From the NCBI GenBank assembly GCA_017451525.1, contig JAFTOD010000001.1, positions 1-64,000 on the forward strand: 64,000 nt of DNA, written 5' to 3'. A program made the translations under genes and the position numbers. The notes below the pieces were generated by a model. That model was not told the DNA's origin, ran no database searches, and worked only from the letters and a program-made list of their open reading frames with translations. Shown here in pieces: positions 46,962 through 55,224 of this stretch (the stretch's first letter is position 1; each line of letters begins with the position of its first letter). This stretch comes from Paludibacteraceae bacterium (GTDB lineage: Bacteria; Bacteroidota; Bacteroidia; Bacteroidales; Paludibacteraceae).

Positions 46962-48311
46962 TTATAGTTGTTCAAGATAAGGGGTACCGTTATAGTAGCG
47001 GACTACGCAGGATTTGATGAAGTACTTCAGCTGGGCGTTGAGGTGCTCGGCTTGGGCATTGAGGTGGTTGTCGGATGAGGTCTTGAGTTCGAGGGGAGAA
47101 ATAAGCCCTTGTTCGAACTTCTTGCTATTGATAGCGTATGCCTCCTGTTGCGCTTTGGCTCGGCGGTCGGCTTGCTTGAGGGCTGCCATTGCACCATCAC
47201 GGTCTTGCACAGCACGCGCCATCTCTGCCTCTACCTCGCGCAGCGTTTGGCGATACTCGGCTTCAGCACGGCGGTAGGCGTTTTTCTTGCGCACGATATT
47301 CGACTGGCGCGATAAGCCATCGTAGATAGGGATAGACAGAGACAACTGCACATACTCGCCGCTGTTGTTGATGAACTGACTGGCAAAAGGCATGGCTACA
47401 TAGTCTTGGGTACGGGGATAGGTGTAGTAACCCGTTGACCAACCGCCTGAGAGGGAGAGCGACGGAGCCAATCGCCAACGCGCTGTGTTGAGGTCAAGTT
47501 GGGCGTTAGCCATGCGATAGGCAGCCAGTTCGACAGATGGGTGGTGAAGAGCTTCGCTGTTAGATACTAGACCGCCTGCGGCTGTTAGACCGCTCGCGTG
47601 GCTCGCTGTTAGATTCTCGGTGCTCTGGAGGTCGATGAGCAATTCGTGGTCCTCCTCCCACAGCATGAGGTCCTGAAGGGTCATGCGGGCGTCGTTGAGT
47701 TGGTTGGTCATGGTGATGTACTGATACTCACGCTCGGCGAGGTCGGCTTCGAGTTGGATGACATCGGCATGACTTTTCTGCCCCAATTGTTCTTGGCGTT
47801 GTGCCAATTGCAGGTTGCTGGTGGCGGTAGTGACTTGGACTTGCATGGCTTCGGTCATCTGGGTGAAATAGAGGACATTGCAGTATGCTTCCATGACTGC
47901 GAGGCATATTTGGTCACGGAGTTGTTGCTCCTCTGCGATGCCCATCTTGATGGCAGTCTTGGTGATTTTGAGGTTATTGACAGCCGCAAAACCGTTGAAC
48001 AGTGTGATAGCACCCGACAGGGAGTATCCGTTGTTGAACGAGGTGGTGGAGATGTAGTTGTTGGTTTCGGGGTCAATTCCGCGTCCGAAATTCAGCGAGG
48101 CGTATGTGCCGCCTTGGATAGTGGGGGTGAAGGCACGGAGAATAGTTTCGCGGCGTGCGATGCGGGCATCGTCGTTGTTGGCGTGTTGGATTTCCATTTT
48201 CGCGGAATGGGCGATGGCATACTCCATGCAGTCGCGGAGGGAGAGGGAGGTGGCTGCGCTATGGGCAGCGCAGAGGCAGAAGAAAAGAAGGATAGTATAT
48301 TGCTTTAACAT
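46962..48311 (-). CDS. TolC family outer-membrane efflux protein
   Basis: A 449-residue protein with a signal peptide (ILLFFCLCAAHSAA) and the two OEP repeats: MEYAIAHSAKMEIQHAN in the first and the LNAQAEHLNAQLKYFIK helix in the second. Residues about 230-252 (LTASHASGLTAAGGLV) are encoded by a mini-hairpin array with three CTGTTAGA linkers, an in-frame insertion between the OEP repeats. It heads the tolC-hlyD operon. Confidence 0.92.
   Translation of the reverse strand: MLKQYTILLFFCLCAAHSAATSLSLRDCMEYAIAHSAKMEIQHANNDDARIARRETILRAFTPTIQGGTYASLNFGRGIDPETNNYISTTSFNNGYSLSGAITLFNGFAAVNNLKITKTAIKMGIAEEQQLRDQICLAVMEAYCNVLYFTQMTEAMQVQVTTATSNLQLAQRQEQLGQKSHADVIQLEADLAEREYQYITMTNQLNDARMTLQDLMLWEEDHELLIDLQSTENLTASHASGLTAAGGLVSNSEALHHPSVELAAYRMANAQLDLNTARWRLAPSLSLSGGWSTGYYTYPRTQDYVAMPFASQFINNSGEYVQLSLSIPIYDGLSRQSNIVRKKNAYRRAEAEYRQTLREVEAEMARAVQDRDGAMAALKQADRRAKAQQEAYAINSKKFEQGLISPLELKTSSDNHLNAQAEHLNAQLKYFIKSCVVRYYNGTPYLEQL
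47555..47622. repeat. Mini-hairpin array inside tolC
   Basis: Three CTGTTAGA linkers alternate with GC-rich palindromes (CCGCctGCGG and a GCTCGCgtgGCTCGC-like unit). The linker matches the intergenic array at 765-965 in reverse complement. The insert keeps the tolC frame open. Confidence 0.65.
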
Positions 48312-48340
48312 ATTGATTGATTTTGTTCTGCAATATACTA

Positions 48341-48356
48341 TTCAAAGGGCGTGCCA
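48341..48356 (-). promoter_or_regulatory. Sigma-54 (-24/-12) promoter of tolC-hlyD
   Basis: The minus strand reads TGGCACG-CCCT-TTGA. The -24 box is perfect and the -12 box has one change (TTGA for TTGC). It lies 30 nt before the tolC start, with the enhancer palindrome about 55 bp upstream. Confidence 0.85.
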
Positions 48357-48411
48357 AAATATGAAAGGCATTGATTATCAGCGATGTGACATTTTGGCAC
48401 TTGTGCGAGAG

Positions 48412-48428
48412 TGTAAAGAAACTTTACA
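48412..48428 (-). promoter_or_regulatory. Enhancer site for the sigma-54 regulator (second copy)
   Basis: TGTAAAGAAACTTTACA, identical to 43080-43096, with the same GCGAGAG flank on one side and a GGTGTAAA half-site on the other. Confidence 0.82.
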
Positions 48429-48524
48429 AAAGGGTGTAAAGGAAATTGACAGAGGTATTTGGCAGGGGAGGCAGATAGCCGATGCTACCGTAACAAAGAT
48501 TTCTTTGAGGTAGCCAATCTTAAT

Positions 48525-48653
48525 AAAAAGCACTTTTGGGTGGTTGGGCGTTCTTTGGGTGTTCCTTGGTTCATCCTTGGTTCTTCCTTGGTCTTTTACA
48601 CGAGACTAAAAGGGAAGGTACAAGGGAAGGGAATCTTAAGAAAAGTGCTTTTT
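48525..48653. repeat. Long inverted repeat with CCTTGGTTC tandem words
   Basis: A perfect 13-bp pair AAAAAGCACTTTT (48525) and AAAAGTGCTTTTT (48641) encloses about 100 bp with three to four CCTTGGTTC-type repeats and GGGAAGG words. It could fold as one structured RNA or terminator. It holds no reading frame. Confidence 0.5.
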
Positions 48654-48710
48654 TTGGAAAAGTACCCGAATAGCATTCGGGAGCAATGGACATAGAAAGG
48701 AGAGAAATAA

Positions 48711-48740
48711 AAGAGCCACCCCAATGGATGGCTCTTTTTG
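48711..48740. terminator. Terminator left of the nifJ-like fragment
   Basis: The stem AGAGCCACC/GGATGGCTCT with a T run on the + side and TTTTATTT on the minus side. It was probably the native terminator of the minus-strand gene whose tail remains at 48779. Confidence 0.75.
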
Positions 48741-48778
48741 TGTTGTATGGAACTTAAGGTCGTTAAGGACTTTAAGGA

Positions 48779-48914
48779 TTATTCCTTATCCCAATTGGTG
48801 CTGAGCATGCGCAGGTAGCTGCGGTAGCGCCATTGAGCGTTCTCGCGAGCGGCAGCGAAGAGTTCGGCTGCCTCCTCAGGGTATTGCTTAGCCACTGAAG
48901 CGAAATGTGAAGCG
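48779..48914 (-). pseudogene. 3' fragment of a nifJ-like (pyruvate:ferredoxin oxidoreductase) gene
   Basis: The last 42 or so codons read HFASVAKQYPEE, then ELFAAARENAQWRYRSYLRM and end in NWDKE. The gene part stops abruptly near 48914. The 60 bp at 48806-48865 are identical to 63941-64000, where the same gene tail runs off the window. The pattern (sextet of PEEAAELF then WRYRSYLRM) resembles the end of NifJ. I take this as a tail displaced when the island was inserted. The family name is from memory of NifJ ends. Confidence 0.6.
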
Positions 48915-49139
48915 ATTAAGGCGTACCGCAGCAATGTCTGGGAGACATTGCAAGGAGTAAGTACGCCGCGCGAGTCCGAAGTAGCCCTCACCGCTACGAG
49001 GACATAGAACTACCGCACACGAACCCATCAAGAACTCCTCGAACCATATCACACTGCAAGGGCATTGCGAGGAAGGCAAATCAATTTGCCGATATGGTGA
49101 GAGGAGAATTGAAAAGGGTGAGGCTGCTGTGGATAAAAG

Positions 49140-49480
49140 CAATACCCACAAAGCAGAGGCTGCCGAAGCTCGGAGCGGACGCTCGCGAGAACGCTCAATG
49201 GCGCAAGAGATAACTGAGAATGATGACCACAAAGATTGGGACAACAACACTCAAGAGTAGTTCAAGATTTCCTCTCAACAAAAAGTGAATATGCAAAAAA
49301 GAGAGGAGTTACCAAACTGGTAGCTCCTCAATGTGTAGCCTGCTCCACCGCAGGCAAGAAAGAGTTCCCCTTCTGCTTGCAAAAAGAAATGCGAGATTTT
49401 GCTTCTAGAACCTGTGAAAAAGCGAAGCGCAGTAATCCTTGTAAATTGGGGAGAAATTCTAGAAAAGAAAAACAGCAACA
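49140..49480 (+). repeat. Degenerate inverted copy of the nifJ-like tail and its 3' flank
   Basis: On the + strand, GCTCGCGAGAACGCTCAATG (49181-49200) and ATTGGGACAACAACACTC copy the minus-strand tail at 63908-64000 (ending DNTQE). The flank that follows (GTGTAGCCTGCTCCACCGCA, TTGCAAAAAGAAATGCGAGA and TTGGGGAGAAATTCTAG words) copies 63930-63745 in reverse. The coding part is interrupted and the flank diverged. 48915-49140 hold a GGCAAATcaATTTGCC hairpin and no gene. Confidence 0.65.
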
Positions 49481-49512
49481 TATGAGGAGGTTGCTATGAG
49501 AGTATGGTATAT

Positions 49513-50505
49513 TTAATTAACTTGTTCCGAATGAATGTCAATACCTGTTACTTCGTACTCCCTTACTTCACGACACTTTACCTTGTTTGCATTAAAAAGG
49601 ACTACATTTGCACTATTTTTCTTCAATGAACTTTGAAAAATTATACCATCCTTTTGAAGTTTTAATCTGATATACTCGCAAATAAATTGTGTCGGTAAAT
49701 ATTCCAATGTATCTTTATCATGTCTACGCAATGGAGTAGATAGATCTTTGCTAATCGCATTCATTAGAAGTCGATTACGCAAGATAAATATCGGTTCAGA
49801 ATCAAGGGTTAATTGTTGACTACGATGCCGTGGTTCCAAATTTATCAAATGCAGAATTTCATCTGATTCCACACTAAATCTACCTATCCATACCCTATCA
49901 AGATAGGCAGCCCGAACCTCGTAATAACATGTTTCAGGCTCAGTGCATAAATACAAATATGGTATTCCTTCAGGATTAGCCCGTCCTGCTGAGGCATCTT
50001 TTGCTGGAGGAGCTCCCATATCTTTTGGTGTGTACTTTTCATCTTTAAGATTTGCAATTCGGGCACGATAGAATTGTTTTCGATTATTGATATTGAAGGA
50101 TTCTTCTGAATTCAGTAAACTTTTTCTTAATCCTAAATTTTCTAAAGGAGTCAAATCACTTAAAAATCTAGAGTTACATTTTATACTTTGCTTAAGATTA
50201 GTCCATTCTATTAAAGATGCGTTCACAGATTCTGAATATACCACTCGCGTATCCGCATGCATATTTACATCCGCCATTGAGGCCCAACTCAATACATCTT
50301 CAATAACTCGATTCGCAGTATCATTGTCTATAAATAAGTCCCAATCACTCATTATTTGAAGAGCTAGTGGTACTCCCGTAGCATCCTCCACATATGGTTC
50401 AAACAAACCCTGAAAAAAGTCACATGCTAGTTCAGGATCAAGAACATCCTCTACAAACAAAGATGCCCGTAACTCTTCTGATTTAAAATCCGCAGTCCTA
50501 ATCAT
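49513..50505 (-). CDS. RES-domain protein (possible NAD-degrading toxin or effector)
   Basis: A 330-residue protein with a C-terminal RES domain: Arg in FYRARI (147), Glu in PETCYYEVRA (196) and Ser in GIIFQSSL (292/293) supply the Arg-Glu-Ser set, and YLPTQFICEYI is typical. RES toxins such as MbcT are NAD phosphorylases. The N-terminal 130 residues are helical and resemble HEPN/RES N-terminal domains. Its start overlaps the sce7725 stop by 4 nt, so it is the last gene of a three-gene operon. AT-rich, unlike the left half of the window. Confidence 0.8.
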   Translation of the reverse strand: MIRTADFKSEELRASLFVEDVLDPELACDFFQGLFEPYVEDATGVPLALQIMSDWDLFIDNDTANRVIEDVLSWASMADVNMHADTRVVYSESVNASLIEWTNLKQSIKCNSRFLSDLTPLENLGLRKSLLNSEESFNINNRKQFYRARIANLKDEKYTPKDMGAPPAKDASAGRANPEGIPYLYLCTEPETCYYEVRAAYLDRVWIGRFSVESDEILHLINLEPRHRSQQLTLDSEPIFILRNRLLMNAISKDLSTPLRRHDKDTLEYLPTQFICEYIRLKLQKDGIIFQSSLKKNSANVVLFNANKVKCREVREYEVTGIDIHSEQVN

Positions 50506-51425
50506 CGGTTATTCTCTAAAAAGTCATTAATCAATTCCAAATGATTCCAAACGGAAAACTCTTTCAGTTTTCCTAGCCCTGGATAGTGTTCTTGTTGAAG
50601 ACAATTCAATAATTGCTCAACAGCCTCTGTTTTAGGAATTTCTTGACCATCATAGAACTCTTTCACATGTACCGCAGCTTCCTTAAATTTATGTTGTATA
50701 TTTTCTCTACCATATCTATTATCTGATAAAAAATGCTTTACCCATATTTCATCTTCATTCTTTTTATAAGTCAAATGAATCGCCAACGTTGTTGGAGTCA
50801 TGCCGCCTTCTTGCAAATCTTTAGGTAAAACGCAAAAATCAGAAAAACCATCGTAGTTATCATCTTTGTAAAACGAATGTTCTTCTGTATACAATTCATC
50901 TGGTACGCTTTCATATTGTGCATTAGAATTTTGAGCACGAAATGCATCTGCATTAAAAGTAACTAATTGCTTGTTTTCATGTGATAATTTCTTTCTTAAA
51001 GAGCGGCTCATATGTCCTACAATAGTTGCTACGGATGGATGTGTGAGAAGGCTCAATAGTTCTTCATTGTCTGAGTCAATATCATTTTTAAACACTAGAA
51101 TAACATCGTGTATTTCCTCTATACTATCCAAACTACTTTTTACTGACAATATAGAATCATCACACAAAAAGGCAGGAGTGTAATTGCAATATTCATCTTT
51201 AGCAAGCCAAGCATACACTTCATTTACTTCATACCCTTTTGCATTGAGTATTACAGCATAATGAATATTTGCACTCTCCATCATCTGAATAGTTTTGTCC
51301 AAGGTTGCTAACTCGCGTACAGGTTCAATAATAGGCATTACATGAGAGTAAGTTATATCTGACTGAGCAATCTCACGTAATGCTAACATCTCATTCTGTT
51401 TACTTCTAAGATAAGGATAATACAT
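50502..51425 (-). CDS. sce7725 family protein
   Basis: A 307-residue protein. The start MYYPYLRSKQNEMLALREIA followed by MPIIEPVREL matches sce7725 and the related T4 beta-protein family, which have a TIM-barrel-like core of unknown activity. The family is normally encoded next to sce7726, as here (5-nt gap). No catalytic residues are known. Its partner genes suggest a recognition or regulatory part of a conflict system. Confidence 0.8.
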   Translation of the reverse strand: MYYPYLRSKQNEMLALREIAQSDITYSHVMPIIEPVRELATLDKTIQMMESANIHYAVILNAKGYEVNEVYAWLAKDEYCNYTPAFLCDDSILSVKSSLDSIEEIHDVILVFKNDIDSDNEELLSLLTHPSVATIVGHMSRSLRKKLSHENKQLVTFNADAFRAQNSNAQYESVPDELYTEEHSFYKDDNYDGFSDFCVLPKDLQEGGMTPTTLAIHLTYKKNEDEIWVKHFLSDNRYGRENIQHKFKEAAVHVKEFYDGQEIPKTEAVEQLLNCLQQEHYPGLGKLKEFSVWNHLELINDFLENNR

Positions 51426-51429
51426 GATA

Positions 51430-52299
51430 TTATATTTTTATTGGTTTAGATAAATTATTAACAAATGAATGATATTCTGTAAGTGTCATATTTGTTGCCA
51501 CTCCTAACTGCCGAAAACATCTTTCAAATTGTCCCAAAGATTGCGTATTGGTTTTGCGTTGCTTGATAACATTCATAAAAGTATCACGTACTTTGTTGTT
51601 ATCAGCAACCTTCAGTAGATTTTCACATGCTTCAAACATGTCAAATTCGGAAACATTAGGTAATGTCCCATATATTTCTTTCACAATATTTTTATACTCA
51701 GTCGCACGTATAGAACGCATTAGTGTATGAATATCTATAATTGTATTTTTTTCTGCTTCACGAATAACACGATGAACTAGTGCCCCGTTTTTATACTCAA
51801 ATGTGATTATTCCTACAGTTTGAGGCAACTCATTGACATACTTATTATATCCAGTAGCAGAGATTACTAGGTATGTTTTTTCAAATAATTTATTATAATC
51901 AGTCAGTTGGCTAATCAACCTTTTATCAGAATCATAATCTGTTTTTATTTCGTATGCTCTACTAATACCATTAAACATAACGAGATCTGCAATAGATTGA
52001 TTGACTCGAAATTCACTAAAAGAAACAGTGTTAGGATTAGAGAAATGGCGAAGCAGTATCTTATTTATCACTTCATTTTTAAATACATACTCGCAGCGGT
52101 AATGCTTCATCATTGAACGATATAAATAAAGAAAATAATCTAAATATGTTTTCCGTTCAAGAGCCTCATTATCTCTGAAAAGATAATATATTTTATCTAT
52201 TGATTTGTAACTACCAGCCAATACCTCAGCAACTACTCTTCGCGAAAAGAGTGATGCGTAAATACGGGAACGTGCAGTATTATCGTAAGTGTATGACAT
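51430..52299 (-). CDS. sce7726 family protein (PD-(D/E)xK nuclease-like)
   Basis: A 289-residue protein. The region FRVNQSIADLVMFNG then AYEIKTDYDSDKRL and QLTDYNKLFEKTYLVIS gives the nuclease-like pattern D-x(n)-E-x-K (about 112-128), as in sce7726 proteins. The C-terminal half is helical and unrecognised. It heads the sce7726-sce7725-RES operon and has its own promoter at 52322. Confidence 0.82.
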   Translation of the reverse strand: MSYTYDNTARSRIYASLFSRRVVAEVLAGSYKSIDKIYYLFRDNEALERKTYLDYFLYLYRSMMKHYRCEYVFKNEVINKILLRHFSNPNTVSFSEFRVNQSIADLVMFNGISRAYEIKTDYDSDKRLISQLTDYNKLFEKTYLVISATGYNKYVNELPQTVGIITFEYKNGALVHRVIREAEKNTIIDIHTLMRSIRATEYKNIVKEIYGTLPNVSEFDMFEACENLLKVADNNKVRDTFMNVIKQRKTNTQSLGQFERCFRQLGVATNMTLTEYHSFVNNLSKPIKI

Positions 52300-52321
52300 A
52301 AGAGTTGCACAATTTTATTCT

Positions 52322-52330
52322 GCAAAGGTA
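52322..52330 (-). promoter_or_regulatory. Promoter of the sce7726-sce7725-RES operon
   Basis: On the minus strand TACCTTTGC with TTTG (plus CAAA at 52351-52354), exactly 20 nt apart, 23 nt before the start codon. Confidence 0.78.
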
Positions 52331-52461
52331 ATACTTTTTTTTTACAAAAACAAACTTTTGAAATACAAAGTAAGTTTTTTATTTACAAAGTACAATTTTT
52401 ATGCCGAAAACGATTATAGAAATACAACAATCGCAAGATTTTGTTTGAAATCTAATGACTT

Positions 52462-53295
52462 TTATAAATCAGAACATAATTGTTCCGTTGTTATAACACA
52501 CGTACATAAATATCTGAAACGTTGTGTTATTTTGACATTATCAGCAGGATGCAAAGCTAGTTCTTTGCGGTATCTTTTTTCTAATATTTCAACAATCCTA
52601 TCTATATATTTTTCTGATTTCACCACAATATATGTTACATCATTCCATAAATCAAACTCCAATTTTCTCTTAATTTTTTTATTCAGAACCTCCTTCTTTT
52701 TCTTCTTGTTTTGATAATCAGCATCAGATTTGTTATTGTACAAATTCCATCTTATTGGCAAATCAGAAGGCACATACCGCCACTCTTGTTCATTGTGAAA
52801 TGCATATCGTTCTTTTCTATTGGGATCTTTTTCCAAGATACCTTCATAATGTTTGCAGAAGGAAGCAATAGGAGCTAGACCATCTATTTTTTCTCCAAAA
52901 TCATTATCATTCAACACGCGTTTCTCTTTTCCCTTTAACGGCTTTAAAAAATGGTTCTGAGGTAAAGTTGTTTTTGGTTTTGGCAGGTATATAATAGGAC
53001 TAACATTTTTTTGAATAGCCCACTCTTTAGATAGTCCAATTGCATAGTCTCCATAATATCCTAGAGCATACTCACCTTTTTTCGTGGGCTGACGAAATGA
53101 GCGAACATAATCTGTGAGTCGAATATCCGCAAAACTAACCATAGGGACCATAATATGCAAAAATGTATTTTTTGATAGATATATCTTTTCTGTACAATAT
53201 TGCACTTTAAAAGCTTGTTTTTGTAGAATTGCCTGTAAAGTTGTAACACTACTTGTATGGTGAAATATTGAGTTATTCTCTGTTCTTATATCCAT
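52462..53295 (-). CDS. AbiGi-type abortive infection antitoxin
   Basis: A 277-residue protein. FHHTSSVTTLQAIL, MVPMVSFADIRLTDY, then GYYGDYAIGLSKEWAI and VSPIIYLPK match the AbiGi family, the antitoxin of the AbiG abortive infection pair. The usual partner AbiGii, a nucleotidyltransferase toxin, is absent on both sides. A KKKKK stretch (about 205) precedes the end. It follows the DUF6530 gene by 52 nt and probably shares its transcript. Confidence 0.82.
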   Translation of the reverse strand: MDIRTENNSIFHHTSSVTTLQAILQKQAFKVQYCTEKIYLSKNTFLHIMVPMVSFADIRLTDYVRSFRQPTKKGEYALGYYGDYAIGLSKEWAIQKNVSPIIYLPKPKTTLPQNHFLKPLKGKEKRVLNDNDFGEKIDGLAPIASFCKHYEGILEKDPNRKERYAFHNEQEWRYVPSDLPIRWNLYNNKSDADYQNKKKKKEVLNKKIKRKLEFDLWNDVTYIVVKSEKYIDRIVEILEKRYRKELALHPADNVKITQRFRYLCTCVITTEQLCSDL

Positions 53296-53347
53296 ATATT
53301 ACTTCTATTTTAAATAACAAACTCTCTTTTTACTAACATGTATTAAC

Positions 53348-53758
53348 TTATTTCATTTCCTCTAATAATCTTTTAATCTCTTTCAGTCGAGGTCTCAAGA
53401 TGTTAGAATTTTTGCGATAATAATCTCGAATTTCTTCAATGCCTCCCGCCTGATCTTCAGAGAATTGCTCTTTTTTCTTTATCAAAAAACTATCTGGATT
53501 TATTTCATCATCAAATAGTATCCGTAACAATAGAATAGTTAAATCTAAATTACGATGTAATGGTAACTCCTCTGACTGACGACTCCAACGATTCCCAGTA
53601 TGTCTCCATATTTTCATTGCAATCTCGTCTTCATCGTATTGAGCAAAACCTATACTCAATGCTTTTGCATCTGTATGATGACGATATTGTCCATCTATTT
53701 GATCATAGTCATTCACAGATACAAGTGGTTTGTGATTTAAATACTTAGGAGAATTCAT
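53348..53758 (-). CDS. DUF6530 family protein
   Basis: A 136-residue protein. LNHKPLVSVNDYDQIDGQY, TDAKALSIGFAQ, then KIWRHTGNRWSRQSEELPLH match DUF6530, a small family of unknown function. I chose ATG 53758; GTG 53785 is also in frame. It is the first gene from the promoter at 53845 and precedes AbiGi. Confidence 0.78.
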   Translation of the reverse strand: MNSPKYLNHKPLVSVNDYDQIDGQYRHHTDAKALSIGFAQYDEDEIAMKIWRHTGNRWSRQSEELPLHRNLDLTILLLRILFDDEINPDSFLIKKKEQFSEDQAGGIEEIRDYYRKNSNILRPRLKEIKRLLEEMK

Positions 53759-53844
53759 GGTATATTGCACTATAAGTTCGTGCACACTTTTATGAATTTA
53801 TAATTGATGTATTCTAAAAAAATAAGGATAGTTTTATATGCGTT

Positions 53845-53853
53845 GCAAAGGTA
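53845..53853 (-). promoter_or_regulatory. Promoter of the DUF6530-AbiGi unit
   Basis: On the minus strand TACCTTTGC with TTTG (plus CAAA at 53874-53877), exactly 20 nt apart. The gap to 54197 holds a GC-rich GTGTGCGCGCACC palindrome at 54011-54023 and no gene. Confidence 0.75.
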
Positions 53854-54197
53854 CTGCTTTTTTATGAGATGTGCAAATAAAAGTTGAGATTTGGAGAAAA
53901 ATGCAGAAAATATCAAAATAATGTCAAAATAGTAGTTAGAGGCGTTTCTATGATTTTAAGTCGATAATAAAGAGCAATAATCTTTGTGAAGTTTGATTAC
54001 GTGCGTACGGGTGTGCGCGCACCTTCGCACCTTAATATATTGGTAATATATATGGTTGATGTATGCCATTTCAGGAATAGATACGACTATTTCTTGCAAT
54101 TTATTGCTTTGTAAGAAAAGTTACTGATAATCATAATGTTATAGGCATGCCTTTTTATCGGTTTTATTGAACTATTGCGTACATCATAGATTTACAG

Positions 54198-54206
54198 TAA
54201 TTTTGC
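54198..54206 (+). promoter_or_regulatory. Promoter of the gene at 54296
   Basis: TAATTTTGC, about 90 nt before the ATG. No clear TTTG -33 box is seen at 20 nt. Confidence 0.5.
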
Positions 54207-54295
54207 GGCAAAATTAGTTAACTATCGTTGAGAACTTAGAGCATGCTTTCAACGATGACAATAAACCATATTATTAACTCAAAATTATTTCAATC

Positions 54296-54637
54296 ATGAA
54301 AAAGTTTAATTTATTTTTTTTACGTCCTATTCGTAAAATGCTATTGGCTATTATGCTACTACATTGCGGTTTATTTTATGCTCAGGATTATTCCATGACT
54401 CAAATTCAGTCAATGGCAGACACTTACTTTGAAATGGGAAGCAATGCTGTTAAAGGCAGAAGTACGACCTCAGTAACATGGGATACTCTTTATCTAGGTA
54501 ACAAACCTAAAATGTTCCTATGTCAAGATGGAAGTGATTGGGTCGTTTTTGCTAATGAGTCTACTTTACCTGTAGGTACATATACCATCATTATAGAATC
54601 AACCACAGACGCTTATCAAACTAAATTTATAAAATAA
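54296..54637 (+). CDS. Small secreted protein, possibly C10-propeptide-like
   Basis: A 113-residue protein with a signal peptide (LLAIMLLHCGLFYAQ). The mature part (MTQIQSMADTYFEMG, then MFLCQDGSDWVVFANES and LPVGTYTIII) loosely recalls the propeptide or inhibitor fold that accompanies C10 (streptopain-like) proteases. No C10 protease is nearby, so this is tentative. It begins an AT-rich + strand run to 58508. Confidence 0.6.
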   Translation: MKKFNLFFLRPIRKMLLAIMLLHCGLFYAQDYSMTQIQSMADTYFEMGSNAVKGRSTTSVTWDTLYLGNKPKMFLCQDGSDWVVFANESTLPVGTYTIIIESTTDAYQTKFIK

Positions 54638-54661
54638 TCACCTATTATTAAATTTCATCGT

Positions 54662-55003
54662 ATGAAAAAAAATGTGTATTTATTCCTTGTTGTATTAGGA
54701 ATTTCATTCATCTCATGTTCACAAAAACAACCTGCATTTAATATGGATCATATAGTTCTTAATGTAGGTGATAGTACATTACTGGAAATTAGTCATATAG
54801 AGAAAGTGTTGTCTGTGAGCTTATTACATCCACAAGCTTCAATTTGCGAATTGAAAGATTTGGGCAAACACCAAAGCAAACATAGTATCATGGTTTATGG
54901 AAAAAATGTAGGGAAAGATACTATCTGTACAGTATGCCACTATGTCATGGGGACTGCAGCTTATGAAGATGATTTTTATATTCCAGTTGAAGTTATAGAT
55001 TGA
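54662..55003 (+). CDS. Small lipoprotein
   Basis: A 113-residue protein with a lipoprotein signal peptide (GISFISC, Cys about 20) and a beta-rich mature part containing VLNVGDSTLLEI, as in bacterial Ig-like strands. It lies 24 nt after the previous gene and ends before a hairpin terminator. Function unknown. Confidence 0.75.
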   Translation: MKKNVYLFLVVLGISFISCSQKQPAFNMDHIVLNVGDSTLLEISHIEKVLSVSLLHPQASICELKDLGKHQSKHSIMVYGKNVGKDTICTVCHYVMGTAAYEDDFYIPVEVID

Positions 55004-55077
55004 CAAGATTAATCAAGATATTAACAATTGGAGTTAAGTTAAATGATAAGATTTTGTTAATTCAATTAATCTAACTA

Positions 55078-55116
55078 TAGAGGGCGTGTTTAGACATAGG
55101 CATGTCCTCTATTTCA
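55078..55116 (+). terminator. Terminator after the small lipoprotein gene
   Basis: The stem TAGAGGGCGTG/CATGTCCTCTA (with G-U pairs) is followed by a short T tract. Confidence 0.6.
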
Positions 55117-55181
55117 GTAAAACCATGTATAAGATTGTGATGATTTCATATCTTTTACTTGCATATATTCTTAAAAAGTAG

Positions 55182-55190
55182 TACCTTTGC
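55182..55190 (+). promoter_or_regulatory. Promoter of the TPR-HTH regulator gene
   Basis: TACCTTTGC with CTTG at 55158-55161, 20 nt apart, 34 nt before the ATG. Confidence 0.7.
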
Positions 55191-55224
55191 TGCGAAAATA
55201 TCAAGTGATAATTAATTTTGTAAA

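Noticed and set aside
48888..49250. 120-codon open frame on the minus strand
   Set aside because: It runs through the degenerate gene-tail copies and a hairpin, and has no recognisable protein pattern.
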